The notes beneath the pieces are model-generated. The model was given only the letters and a program-made list of their open reading frames with translations. It had not been told where the DNA came from and searched no databases. Positions 9,413 to 19,406 of a stretch of DNA of 64,000 bases are shown here, one piece after another. The stretch covers positions 1 to 64,000 of the forward strand of contig JAEWRE010000083.1 in the NCBI GenBank assembly GCA_023460235.1, read 5' to 3'. This DNA comes from Bacillota bacterium (GTDB lineage Bacteria; Bacillota; Clostridia; TANB77; CAG-465). A program made the position numbers and the translations under genes. Positions within the stretch are counted from its first letter, which is position 1. The number at the start of each line of letters is the position of its first letter.

Positions 9413-9560
9413 TGTTATGAGAAAACTGTAGAAAATTGTAAAAAACTTTTTGAAAAAATTGTCGAATAAAATCGAACAGGTTGAATAAACTTTTTTAAAA
9501 ATATATACTTTATTTAACTAAAATGTATAGGAATATTTTAGTATGGATATGGGGGTATAT

Positions 9561-12500
9561 ATGAATAAAAGGTTACTATCAAAATTATTTATTATTTTGA
9601 CAGTTTTTTCTATTGCTATTGCAGCAAAACCAATTAGTAATTTAATAATTTCTAATTACGTAATAGCAGAGACTATGTCAAATGAGCTTATTTTAAAAGA
9701 CAGATCTTATGATACAGCGCTAGTGTCATTTGAAGAAGTTGAATTAGATGACCAAATTGTAAGTTACAACGTATACAAGAATGATCAGCTTGTAACTAAC
9801 GTAACTAGTTTAACAAACAAATATTATCAATTAACATCACTTGCAAATAATACAAACTATACTGTAAGATTTGATTTCCTTGATACAAGTAACAATGTTG
9901 TTTTGTCTAAAACAATATATAACGTTAAAGTTGCAACAAGAATATCATCACCGACTGTAGATACAGTATATCCAAAGGATACGTATTATTTGAGTGGTTA
10001 TACAGTACCGCAAGGAGTAACAGCTACATTTGAAGCTGGAAGTATACTTAAATTAGAAGCTACTTCTAACATTACTATAAATGGAAATTTTAATTTAAAT
10101 GGGGATCTTAATAATAAAGTAATAATTACTTCGAGATTTGATGACACAATATCAAATGTAGAAGATATAAATCATTGGGATAAAATATATGTTTTAAATG
10201 GTACTTTTACATCTTTAAATACAGATATAAAGTTTGGTGGACATACAACAATTTATTCGAAACCATATGATTTTTCAATTCAATTTCTTTATTCAAAGCT
10301 TTACTTTGAAAATACAAATGTTACTAATAATTTAAATGGATCAATTTCAGGATATTCTGGAGAATTAATAATTAAAAATTCTAATTTAAATGATTTAATA
10401 ACTTTAGAAAATTCTTCTTCGATTGAAATTTTAGATAGCAATATTTATAAATTCATTAGCAAATATGATCAATATAATAGCTTTGAAAATAAAATAGATT
10501 TACAGAGGAATATATTTTATGATGGTGTACAATATTTTCCAAACAAACTATCATCTTGTATCATTAAGGACAATAGTAGAATTACTACAAGCAATTCTAC
10601 TATAGAAATTGATTTTCAGGATGCAAATTACAAAATAATGGATAATATTTATAACAATAAGTCTTTAAATGAATATAATCCATATGGAGAAGTAAATATT
10701 AAAAATAATTTTTCTAATAATCCTGGAACTTTTAAATTTCCTAAAGCGATATACTATATTAGCGCATCAACAATATATATGAATACAAGTGTATATTTTG
10801 AAGCCGGAAGTCTTTTAAAATTGCAAAAGAACATATCTTTATATGCAAATGGTATTTTGAATATTGGTAATAATGGATTTGAAATAACTACTATTACTTC
10901 AATTGCTGATGATGGAATTAATAATGTAGTCGAATCAGATTATTGGTATTTTATTGCTTCTTCACCTGGTGGTGAACTTAATATTGAAAACACTAATATA
11001 AAGTATGGAGGGAAAGGATACTATTATAATTCGTATGAGGCTGCTATATTAGGCGAATCGAGCATAAATTTAGATAATGTGAATATGAGCAATACCACAG
11101 TTAGAGGGGCAATAAGACAATTAAGTGCAGATGATTTTATAATAAAAAATTGTAATATAGATAATAAAATAGAAGTTGACTCAGTTAAGAATATAGATAT
11201 AGAAAACAGTAATATTAATAATCTAAATATTCAATATCAATATACACCTATTACTCAAAATAATTCAAATATTATTGGAAATACATTTTATAATAATTTC
11301 ACATATACACCTAATTTTTACTCAACTTGTATAATAACAAATAATAAAAGAATAACAACTACAAACTCAACTCTAAGTCTAGATTTAGGTAGAGCAAATG
11401 GAAATATAGTATCTAATATATACAATAATAAAAGTGAAGTATATAATCCATATGGGGAAGTTAATATACAAAGTTTTCCGATAGATACACAAAATGAAAT
11501 ATTATTTCCTGAAGCTGTTTATTTTTGGTCTCAAAGTACTACATTATACAAAAATACGAATGTAAAATTTAGTGCAGGGAGTGTTTTAAAAGTTGATAAA
11601 TCAGCTTATATAGAAATAGAAGGTAGTCTGAAATTTGATGGAACGGGGAATGAAAATGTAATAATAACATCTATTGAAGATGATGGAATTAATGAAATTA
11701 ATAATTCAAATAAATGGGGTGGTATAGTTGTAAAATCAACAGGAAATTTAATAGCTAAAGAAACAATTTTAAAAAATGGTGGAGGGATTTATAGTTATCC
11801 AGTCATAACAAATTCTGGATCAGTATTTTTAGAAAATACTAGCATAATTAAAAGTACATCGTCATCTTTGTATGGTAGTGGAAATGAAATTTATATAAAT
11901 AATTCGAATTTTGATAATAGAATTGAGTTAGGAGGAATTTATAATCTTAATATATTGAATAGTAAAATTGCTGATATTTCAGTAGCTTATGAAGGATATA
12001 GTTATAATATTCAAAATAATATAAACATCCAAAATAATATAGTAAATAATACAATTAATGTAATACCTAATATGTATTCAAATATGATTGTACAGAATAA
12101 TACTTCAATTGGAAATGATTATCCAGTTAGTATAAAATATAATTATATTACTACAGAGCTATTATGGAATGTTCAAAATAATAATAATGAGGTAAACAAA
12201 CTTTATGACGGAACATATATCAATGGAACAACATCAGAATCTCTAAAAATTAGGGAAAATAGTAAATATATAGTTAATAGTCTCTATGTACCTAGGGAAT
12301 CATTATTAGAAATAGGTGCAGGATCTATAATAAAATTTACAGAAAATGGTGGCTTAGGTGTAGAAGGTACACTTATAGTAAATGGCAAAAATGATAATGA
12401 AGTAACTATTAGTAGTACATCTGATCCAATCTTTGTTGGAAAAAGTAATTATAATTATTATGGAAGTGGAATTTACATTGATTATTATGGTACTGCTTTA

Positions 12501-15500
12501 ATTAATAATATGAATATGAGATATTGTGGAAATGATGTTGCCTGGCGTTCTGGTGCAATAACTACTAAAGGTAAATTAATATTATTAAATAGTAGTGTTA
12601 CAAATTTACAAAGTTCTGTGCATGGTATTGTTTATTATTCAGGTTCTACTCAAAACATTATTAAGTACAACTATCTGGCTGGAAAACAAAATTCATATTA
12701 TGGTTATCCATTGGATTTATCATATAATTATTGGGGAAATGACTTGCCAAACACATCTACTGATAAAATAGTCACTTCACCTTCAAATAACACATTTATA
12801 AAAACTGATTTGTCATTTGATTCATTTTTATATGATGTTTTACCTTCTGAAAGACAGCACTTTGGCGAAAGTGGAATAAATGCATACTCAGGAAACTACT
12901 CAAAGACATATGATGACTTACAAATCAATATACCAAACATTGATCTATCATTTACAAGAACATATAATTCAAAAGATAGTTCATCAAGTTTACTTGGTAG
13001 AGGTTGGACATTTGGATTTACAGCAAAAGTAGAAATTCCATTATATGATGACAATACGGCATATGTATATTTGCCAAATGGTGGAGTAAATGTATTTAAA
13101 AAAAATTCAGATGGAACATATTCAGGAACAAATACAAGAAATAATTTTGTAAAAAATGGAAGCGAATATATATTAACTTCAAAAGATCAAATTCAATATG
13201 TATTTGATTCAAATAAAAATTTATACAAGATAATTGATAAATATGGAAATGAAACAAACATTACAGTTGATTATTTGGGACAAGTTACTAGTATTGTAGA
13301 TTATACTGGAAGAGCATATAGTATTGAGTACTCAAATAGTAAAATAACTAAAATAATAGATCCAATTGGCAGATATGTAACATATGAATATAATTCTGAT
13401 GGATTACTATCACAGGTAGTTAATTTAAATGGTAAATCAACATTATATGAATATGATGAAGACAAATACTTAACAAATATAAAGCAGACAGATGATAATG
13501 ATGAAATTATTACTTTAAACAATATTACATATACAGCAAAAGATTCTTCAAATAAAAAACGTATATCTACATATACTGATGAGTCTGGAAAAGTTGATAC
13601 TTATTCATATAACGAAAATAATTCTAGTACAAGCATTACAGATCAAAACAGTAGAGTTACTACTAAATATTTCGATGGTCAAGGATACCTAATTAGAACT
13701 GTTGAACCTAATGGAAGCCAAAGTTTAATTGAATACAATTATATTGATAATACAAATAAATATGGTGAAGTAAGAAAGAAAACAGAAATAAGTGGTAAGA
13801 CTACTACATATACAAGAGATACAAATGGAAATGTTATACTTGAGACAAACTCAGATAATAGCTCTAAAGTATATGAATATAACAATAAAAATAGTGTTAC
13901 AAAGCAAGTGGATGAAGAAGGAAATGTTACTTTATATGCATATGGAACTGATGGAGTTACTCTAACATCTAAGACATTACCAAATAATGCAACTAACACA
14001 TACAGCTATTATGCAACAGGCATTAAAGGACTTGTATCAAGTTCTACTGATGGTAATGGTAACATGACAAACTATGAGTATGATAATTATGGAAATCTAA
14101 CTAAGAAAACTAATGCACTTCAAAATGTAGAAAGTTATTCATATAACAGTATTGGATGGTTAATGACTAAAACTACAGCTGAAGGTTATACAACAACATA
14201 TGAATATGATAATGTAGGTAATAATACAAAATTAACTGAAAATAGTGATATAGTAACAACAAATAGTTATAGCTATAACAATAAACTATTAAAGACTGTT
14301 GATGCAAATAGTAATAACTATATTAGTGAATATGATAAAGCAGGCAATTTATTAAAAATTACAGATCAAGTAGGAAATGTTACTTCATATCAGTATGACA
14401 TATATAACAACAGGATACGAGAAACAAAACCAAATGGAACTGTATATAAATATGAATATGATAATTTAAACAGAAACACTAAGAAATTAGTTGTAAATAA
14501 TAATACAGATAATTTACTTGAGAGTAAAGAATATAGTTATTTAAGTGGCAACACAACAGTTATATCAAAAGTGTACATTAATGCAACTGAATACGTTACA
14601 AATACAAAAGTATATAACTATTTAGATAAAGTCTTAAGTGATAAAACAGAAGATGCAACTAAAAAATATACTTACTTTAAAAATGGTAATTTAGCAACAG
14701 AAGAAAATGAAATAGGCGGGAGGATATATTATTATTATAATTCACTAAATAAATTATCTAGTAAGTATGAAGAGATAGATACAGATAAATACACAAGATA
14801 TAACTATTCATATGATAATGAAGGAAATATATTAAAAGAAGAAATATCAAATCAAATGGTAGCTTTAAATGCAAATCCAACATCATATACAATATCAAAT
14901 TATACTTATGATAGTGTAGGTAATAAAATAACTAAAACAACTTCTTCAGGTGAAGATATTAAATACACATACAACAAAGATAATAAAGCTATAAAGGAAG
15001 AAGTAAAGATAAAAGATGGAAAATATAAAACTACAGAATATGAGTATAACTATGCGGGAAAAATTACTTTAAAGAAAGAATATATAAACAATAGTTCTTT
15101 AATAGACAATTCACTTAGTGATACAGGTATTACTACTTTAAACACTTCATATGAGTATGACAATATGAATAATGTAGTAAGAGAAATATTACCAAATGGA
15201 GATTCAAATAATTATGAATATGATAAGATAAACAGAAAAGTAAAAACAGTACTTTCATCTGAAGAGAGTAATATAATAACTGAAGAGAATTCATACTACT
15301 TTGATGATAAAGAAAATTTAACATCAAAAAAAGATGCAAATGGTAATACAACAACTTATGAGTATGACATATATGGTAATATAGTAAAAGCAATAAAACC
15401 AAATACAGCTGTAACAAATTATGAGTATGATTTATTAGGTAGAGTAACAAAAGAAATAGAACCAAATCACAGTGAAACATCTCAAAGCTATATAACTTAT

Positions 15501-18500
15501 TCATATGATAAATATAGTAATATAATTTCTAAAACAAAGAATTATACAGCTGGGGAAGAATTAAAACAAATTACAACAGCTTATGAGTATGATTTGAAAG
15601 GAAATCTTTTAAAAGAAACAACAGATGGTATTAGTATTAGTAGTACATATAACAAAGCAAGTAAACAAAAAACACATAAAGATGGTAATGGAAATACTAC
15701 AAGCTATGTTTATGATACTAAGTTAAATGTGATAGAAGAAACTAATGCGAAAAATATAAAAACAAATTACTACTTTGATGAGAGAAAGAATGTTATAAAG
15801 AAAACTATTGCAGGAGTTGTAGAGGAAGAAAATACTTATGATTTATTAAACAATAAATTAACAAGTAAAGATGAACTTTCTAACGTTACAAATTATACAT
15901 ATGATATATGTGGTAATCTTGTAAAAGAAGAAAATACAGGAAGTGGATATGTATTAAATCATCAATATACACATTTAAAACAACTTTCAAAAACAATTGA
16001 TAATCTTGGTAAGGTCACAACTCTAAAGTATAATATACTTGGAAAAGAAACAGAAAATACAGTTTCTAAATCTGATTTAACAGATAGTATAACTACAAAG
16101 AAAGAATATGATAATTTATCTAATGTAATTAAGGAAACAGATGGTAATGGTAATGTAACAACTTATGAATATGACACAAATAATAATAAAATAAAAGAAG
16201 TAAATGCAAAAGGACAAACTACTACTTATGAATATGATTTAAATGATAATTTGGTTAAAGAAACAGATTATCTTGGAAATACCTTAAAATATATATATGA
16301 TAAACTAAACAGAGTAACTGATAAAATAGATCAGTACGATATTACAATAGAAAAATTGGAATATGATAATCTTGGTAGACAAATAAAATCAACGAATGCA
16401 AATGGAGACTATATAGAGTATACATATGATTCAAATAACAATATATTAACTAAAAAAGATGAAGAAGGAAATATAGAAACATATGAATATGACTCATCAA
16501 ACAATAAAACTAAGTATACTGATAAAAATCAAAATGTAACTACATATGAATATGATAGTAAAAATAACTTAACTAAAGTTAAAAATGCATTAAATGAAGT
16601 AACTACATATAGTTATGATAATAAAGGTAATGTGCTTACTCAAAAAGATGCAGCATCAAATGTAATTTCATTTGTATATGATATAAACGGAAATGAAATT
16701 AAGAAGATAGATCAACTATCTAATGAAGATGCAAAAACATATTATCAAAACGGGTTACTAAAAACGTTTAAAACAAATAATGGAGATATATTCACTTATA
16801 CATACGATGTACATGATAGGCTAGTAAGTGAAGAAGTAAATAGCGAAGTTACTACTTATGAATATGATAATAATTCAAATAAAACAAAAATAGGCAATAT
16901 ATCAAAGACATATGATGAATTAAATAGAGTGATATCAAGTACAGAAAATGGTAAAACTGTATCTTATACATATTTGGATGATGATAAAAAATTAGTAGTA
17001 ACAGATCCAAATCAAAATGTAACTACAGAAGAATATGATAAAGTAGGTAGATTAAAGAAAGTAACAAATAGTGGCAAAGTAACAGAATATGAATACAACA
17101 ATGATGGAAGTTTAAATAAGCAAGTAGATGAAAGCAAAGTATCAGAGTATGAATATTACAAAGATAAAATGCTAAAAAACTTGACTACAAAAACTAAATC
17201 TGGTATATTAATAGAAGAAAACAGCTATGAATACGATGCAAACAACAACATATTAAAAGATAACTCAAAAGTATATACATATGATGCGCTAAATAGAATA
17301 AAGACAACTAATGATACAGAATATACTTATGATAAATCTGGAAATATAGCATCTAAGACAGTAATAGATGGCAATACAATCAAAGCTACAACATATATCT
17401 ATAATGCTAAAAATCAATTAACTAAATCAAATGTTTTAGAGAATACAGCACTTGTATCAGAGATAACATATGGCTATGATTTAAATGGAAATCAGATAGA
17501 AGAAGTAACAGATGGGCAAACAATAACAAACACATATAACGCAAGAAACGAACTAAGAAAAGTAGAAAAAGGACAAGCAATATCTGAGTATTCATATAAC
17601 AGTGCAGGAAAGAGAATACAAAAAACTACAAATAACAATACAATAAACTTTGTATATGATAGTGATAATGTAATACTTGAATTAGATGAAAACGGAAATG
17701 AAGTAGCAACAAACACTTATGGATTGAATTTAATAAAGAGGGAAACAGAAAATACTGAAGGTTACTATGTATACAATGGACATGGTGATGTAACAAAAGT
17801 AATTGATACAACAAATGAAGAATTAAATACATATGTATACGATGAATTTGGTAATATTAAAGAAGAAAATAAGACATTCAACAATCCATTTAAATATGCA
17901 GGATACTACTATGATAATGAGACAAAAACATACTACTTAAGATCAAGATATTATAACCCAGAAATACAGAGATTTATATCAGAGGATACATACAGAGGAG
18001 AATTAAATGATCCATTAAGTCTAAATTATTATACATACTCAAATAACAATCCACTTATATATATTGATGAAAATGGACATTTTCCATTTCTATCAATGAT
18101 AGCCGGAGGATTAATTGGTGGTACAATAAATCTAGGATTTACAATGATTTCTGATTATCTAGATGATGGACAATTAAATAATAAAGGTTCATATTTGGGA
18201 TCATTTGTAGAAGGAGCAGTAGTTGGAGGTGCATTTGGATTACTTGGACCTGGAGCATCGGTTTTAAAATTAGGAGCAACTGGATTTTTATCAGGAACTG
18301 CAGGAAATAGTCTAAATCAATTTATAACAAGTGGAAAAGTAGATATAAAACAAAGTTTAGTAGCTGGTTCTGCAACAGCAGTTGGGGCAATGACATTTGG
18401 ATTAACAGGTAAGGTATCAGAAAAAGGATTAGCAAGAACAATTGATTATGCAATAAAAGGATTTGATACTGGTGTGGCAAGCAATTTCACAAGTCAAGCT

Positions 18501-19004
18501 TTAACAAATGGTATACAAAATGTAAATTACAATCAATTATTTACAGCAGGACTTGTTGGTGGATTTGTGACACCAGCAATAGCAAAGACAATAGATTTTG
18601 CAAATAGCAAAGTTTTAAGTAAAAATATTGCTAATAATGATATATATAAAGGTGTCAAAGATGCTTCTGGATATTTAAAATCCCAAGGAGTTCCAAGGGA
18701 ATATAGGAAACAAATTTTGGAGTCATTTGATATTAGAACAATTGATATGAAAACTGCAGGAGACAATACATATGGATTAAGGTTTTATGGTGGTAATGCT
18801 AATTTAAAAGGTAGATATTTATTTGAAACATTTTCATCTTTAACGAATAGGCAAAATCTATCGTTACCATATACATGGAATAGTATGAAAAATATACAAC
18901 AATTTCAGATAAAGAGTGGTACACCTATTATAACAGGAATTGTTGGAAGTCAACCCCGGTTTTGGAAATCAATATATTGGCGGAGCAAGACAGTGGTATA
19001 TTAA
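9561..19004 (+). CDS. Giant secreted RHS/YD-repeat polymorphic toxin (WapA-like)
   Basis: This protein has about 3,147 residues. It starts with a signal peptide (MNKRLLSKLFIILTVFSIAI...). A fibronectin-III-like domain spans about 45-125. Four right-handed beta-helix modules (about 130-1080) each open with 'Y..S...' and an 'F.AGS.LK' strip. An RHS N-terminal domain ('FGESGINAYSGNYSKTYDDL', about 1095-1160) leads into YD repeats to about 2720. The RHS core ends 'RYYNPEIQRFISEDTY...NNPLIYIDENGH' (about 2790-2840). The last ~300 residues are a Gly-rich pre-toxin and a tip with 'LRFYGG' and 'SGTPIITGIVGSQ', resembling ADP-ribosyltransferase/TNT-type NADase-fold toxins (inference). RHS shells enclose a C-terminal toxin for contact-dependent killing. 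A frameshift at 18954-18959 alters the last residues. ATG 9561 has GGGGG upstream; the frame opens at 9543. Confidence 0.92.
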   Translation: MNKRLLSKLFIILTVFSIAIAAKPISNLIISNYVIAETMSNELILKDRSYDTALVSFEEVELDDQIVSYNVYKNDQLVTNVTSLTNKYYQLTSLANNTNYTVRFDFLDTSNNVVLSKTIYNVKVATRISSPTVDTVYPKDTYYLSGYTVPQGVTATFEAGSILKLEATSNITINGNFNLNGDLNNKVIITSRFDDTISNVEDINHWDKIYVLNGTFTSLNTDIKFGGHTTIYSKPYDFSIQFLYSKLYFENTNVTNNLNGSISGYSGELIIKNSNLNDLITLENSSSIEILDSNIYKFISKYDQYNSFENKIDLQRNIFYDGVQYFPNKLSSCIIKDNSRITTSNSTIEIDFQDANYKIMDNIYNNKSLNEYNPYGEVNIKNNFSNNPGTFKFPKAIYYISASTIYMNTSVYFEAGSLLKLQKNISLYANGILNIGNNGFEITTITSIADDGINNVVESDYWYFIASSPGGELNIENTNIKYGGKGYYYNSYEAAILGESSINLDNVNMSNTTVRGAIRQLSADDFIIKNCNIDNKIEVDSVKNIDIENSNINNLNIQYQYTPITQNNSNIIGNTFYNNFTYTPNFYSTCIITNNKRITTTNSTLSLDLGRANGNIVSNIYNNKSEVYNPYGEVNIQSFPIDTQNEILFPEAVYFWSQSTTLYKNTNVKFSAGSVLKVDKSAYIEIEGSLKFDGTGNENVIITSIEDDGINEINNSNKWGGIVVKSTGNLIAKETILKNGGGIYSYPVITNSGSVFLENTSIIKSTSSSLYGSGNEIYINNSNFDNRIELGGIYNLNILNSKIADISVAYEGYSYNIQNNINIQNNIVNNTINVIPNMYSNMIVQNNTSIGNDYPVSIKYNYITTELLWNVQNNNNEVNKLYDGTYINGTTSESLKIRENSKYIVNSLYVPRESLLEIGAGSIIKFTENGGLGVEGTLIVNGKNDNEVTISSTSDPIFVGKSNYNYYGSGIYIDYYGTALINNMNMRYCGNDVAWRSGAITTKGKLILLNSSVTNLQSSVHGIVYYSGSTQNIIKYNYLAGKQNSYYGYPLDLSYNYWGNDLPNTSTDKIVTSPSNNTFIKTDLSFDSFLYDVLPSERQHFGESGINAYSGNYSKTYDDLQINIPNIDLSFTRTYNSKDSSSSLLGRGWTFGFTAKVEIPLYDDNTAYVYLPNGGVNVFKKNSDGTYSGTNTRNNFVKNGSEYILTSKDQIQYVFDSNKNLYKIIDKYGNETNITVDYLGQVTSIVDYTGRAYSIEYSNSKITKIIDPIGRYVTYEYNSDGLLSQVVNLNGKSTLYEYDEDKYLTNIKQTDDNDEIITLNNITYTAKDSSNKKRISTYTDESGKVDTYSYNENNSSTSITDQNSRVTTKYFDGQGYLIRTVEPNGSQSLIEYNYIDNTNKYGEVRKKTEISGKTTTYTRDTNGNVILETNSDNSSKVYEYNNKNSVTKQVDEEGNVTLYAYGTDGVTLTSKTLPNNATNTYSYYATGIKGLVSSSTDGNGNMTNYEYDNYGNLTKKTNALQNVESYSYNSIGWLMTKTTAEGYTTTYEYDNVGNNTKLTENSDIVTTNSYSYNNKLLKTVDANSNNYISEYDKAGNLLKITDQVGNVTSYQYDIYNNRIRETKPNGTVYKYEYDNLNRNTKKLVVNNNTDNLLESKEYSYLSGNTTVISKVYINATEYVTNTKVYNYLDKVLSDKTEDATKKYTYFKNGNLATEENEIGGRIYYYYNSLNKLSSKYEEIDTDKYTRYNYSYDNEGNILKEEISNQMVALNANPTSYTISNYTYDSVGNKITKTTSSGEDIKYTYNKDNKAIKEEVKIKDGKYKTTEYEYNYAGKITLKKEYINNSSLIDNSLSDTGITTLNTSYEYDNMNNVVREILPNGDSNNYEYDKINRKVKTVLSSEESNIITEENSYYFDDKENLTSKKDANGNTTTYEYDIYGNIVKAIKPNTAVTNYEYDLLGRVTKEIEPNHSETSQSYITYSYDKYSNIISKTKNYTAGEELKQITTAYEYDLKGNLLKETTDGISISSTYNKASKQKTHKDGNGNTTSYVYDTKLNVIEETNAKNIKTNYYFDERKNVIKKTIAGVVEEENTYDLLNNKLTSKDELSNVTNYTYDICGNLVKEENTGSGYVLNHQYTHLKQLSKTIDNLGKVTTLKYNILGKETENTVSKSDLTDSITTKKEYDNLSNVIKETDGNGNVTTYEYDTNNNKIKEVNAKGQTTTYEYDLNDNLVKETDYLGNTLKYIYDKLNRVTDKIDQYDITIEKLEYDNLGRQIKSTNANGDYIEYTYDSNNNILTKKDEEGNIETYEYDSSNNKTKYTDKNQNVTTYEYDSKNNLTKVKNALNEVTTYSYDNKGNVLTQKDAASNVISFVYDINGNEIKKIDQLSNEDAKTYYQNGLLKTFKTNNGDIFTYTYDVHDRLVSEEVNSEVTTYEYDNNSNKTKIGNISKTYDELNRVISSTENGKTVSYTYLDDDKKLVVTDPNQNVTTEEYDKVGRLKKVTNSGKVTEYEYNNDGSLNKQVDESKVSEYEYYKDKMLKNLTTKTKSGILIEENSYEYDANNNILKDNSKVYTYDALNRIKTTNDTEYTYDKSGNIASKTVIDGNTIKATTYIYNAKNQLTKSNVLENTALVSEITYGYDLNGNQIEEVTDGQTITNTYNARNELRKVEKGQAISEYSYNSAGKRIQKTTNNNTINFVYDSDNVILELDENGNEVATNTYGLNLIKRETENTEGYYVYNGHGDVTKVIDTTNEELNTYVYDEFGNIKEENKTFNNPFKYAGYYYDNETKTYYLRSRYYNPEIQRFISEDTYRGELNDPLSLNYYTYSNNNPLIYIDENGHFPFLSMIAGGLIGGTINLGFTMISDYLDDGQLNNKGSYLGSFVEGAVVGGAFGLLGPGASVLKLGATGFLSGTAGNSLNQFITSGKVDIKQSLVAGSATAVGAMTFGLTGKVSEKGLARTIDYAIKGFDTGVASNFTSQALTNGIQNVNYNQLFTAGLVGGFVTPAIAKTIDFANSKVLSKNIANNDIYKGVKDASGYLKSQGVPREYRKQILESFDIRTIDMKTAGDNTYGLRFYGGNANLKGRYLFETFSSLTNRQNLSLPYTWNSMKNIQQFQIKSGTPIITGIVGSQPRFWKSIYWRSKTVVY

Positions 19005-19025
19005 TAATTTGGAGGATCTTATAAA

Positions 19026-19310
19026 ATGATAGAAAATGATAAAATTGATAATTTCAAAAAAAATGTAGAACAAATAAAATTTTTATTAAATGAAGAAATA
19101 GAATTAATTAAATCTGGTCATAGTAATAAAAATGTAGAACAAATAAAAACAATATTATATGATGTTGAAAACATGGATATTATTAGAAATTCAAAGTTAT
19201 ATAGACCAGTTTTTGATAAAATTATAATTGATTCTTGGGATTATAGTGATGGGCTTGGAATAAAATTGTTAAGACTATTTAAAGTTTATTATGAATATTT
19301 TACTAAATAA
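19026..19310 (+). CDS. Putative immunity protein for the expressed RHS toxin
   Basis: This is a 94-residue acidic, helical cytoplasmic protein. It begins where the unshifted toxin frame would stop: the TGA at 19027-19029 overlaps the ATG as ATGA. Position directly behind an RHS tip is the hallmark of a cognate immunity gene. A 21-nt direct repeat gives 'KNVEQIK' twice (near residues 12 and 36). No named immunity family is recognised, so function rests on context. Confidence 0.7.
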   Translation: MIENDKIDNFKKNVEQIKFLLNEEIELIKSGHSNKNVEQIKTILYDVENMDIIRNSKLYRPVFDKIIIDSWDYSDGLGIKLLRLFKVYYEYFTK

Positions 19311-19352
19311 TCCAATAAACAAATTATACCTATATTTAATAATGTAAATTTT

Positions 19353-19406
19353 GCTAAAACTATTATGGAAAATTTTATAAAATTATTTCTATAATAGTTT
19401 TATAGC
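19353..19406 (+). terminator. Hairpin closing the first toxin-immunity unit
   Basis: The arms 19353-19366 and 19391-19406 pair over 14 bp with a 2-nt bulge. No strong T run follows, so termination is probable but not certain. The right arm abuts the first base of YD-repeat homology in the next cassette. Confidence 0.45.

Noticed and set aside
15133..15504. Long minus-strand open frames within the RHS gene and cassettes (also near 21210-21620, 17492-17716, 26482-26706)
   Set aside because: They are Leu/His- or Ser/Phe-rich mirrors of the YD repeats, recur wherever the repeats do, and have no ribosome binding sites.
13250..17990. CRISPR-like or satellite repeat array
   Set aside because: The periodic similarity comes from YD amino-acid repeats in one continuous coding frame. 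There are no identical spaced repeats.
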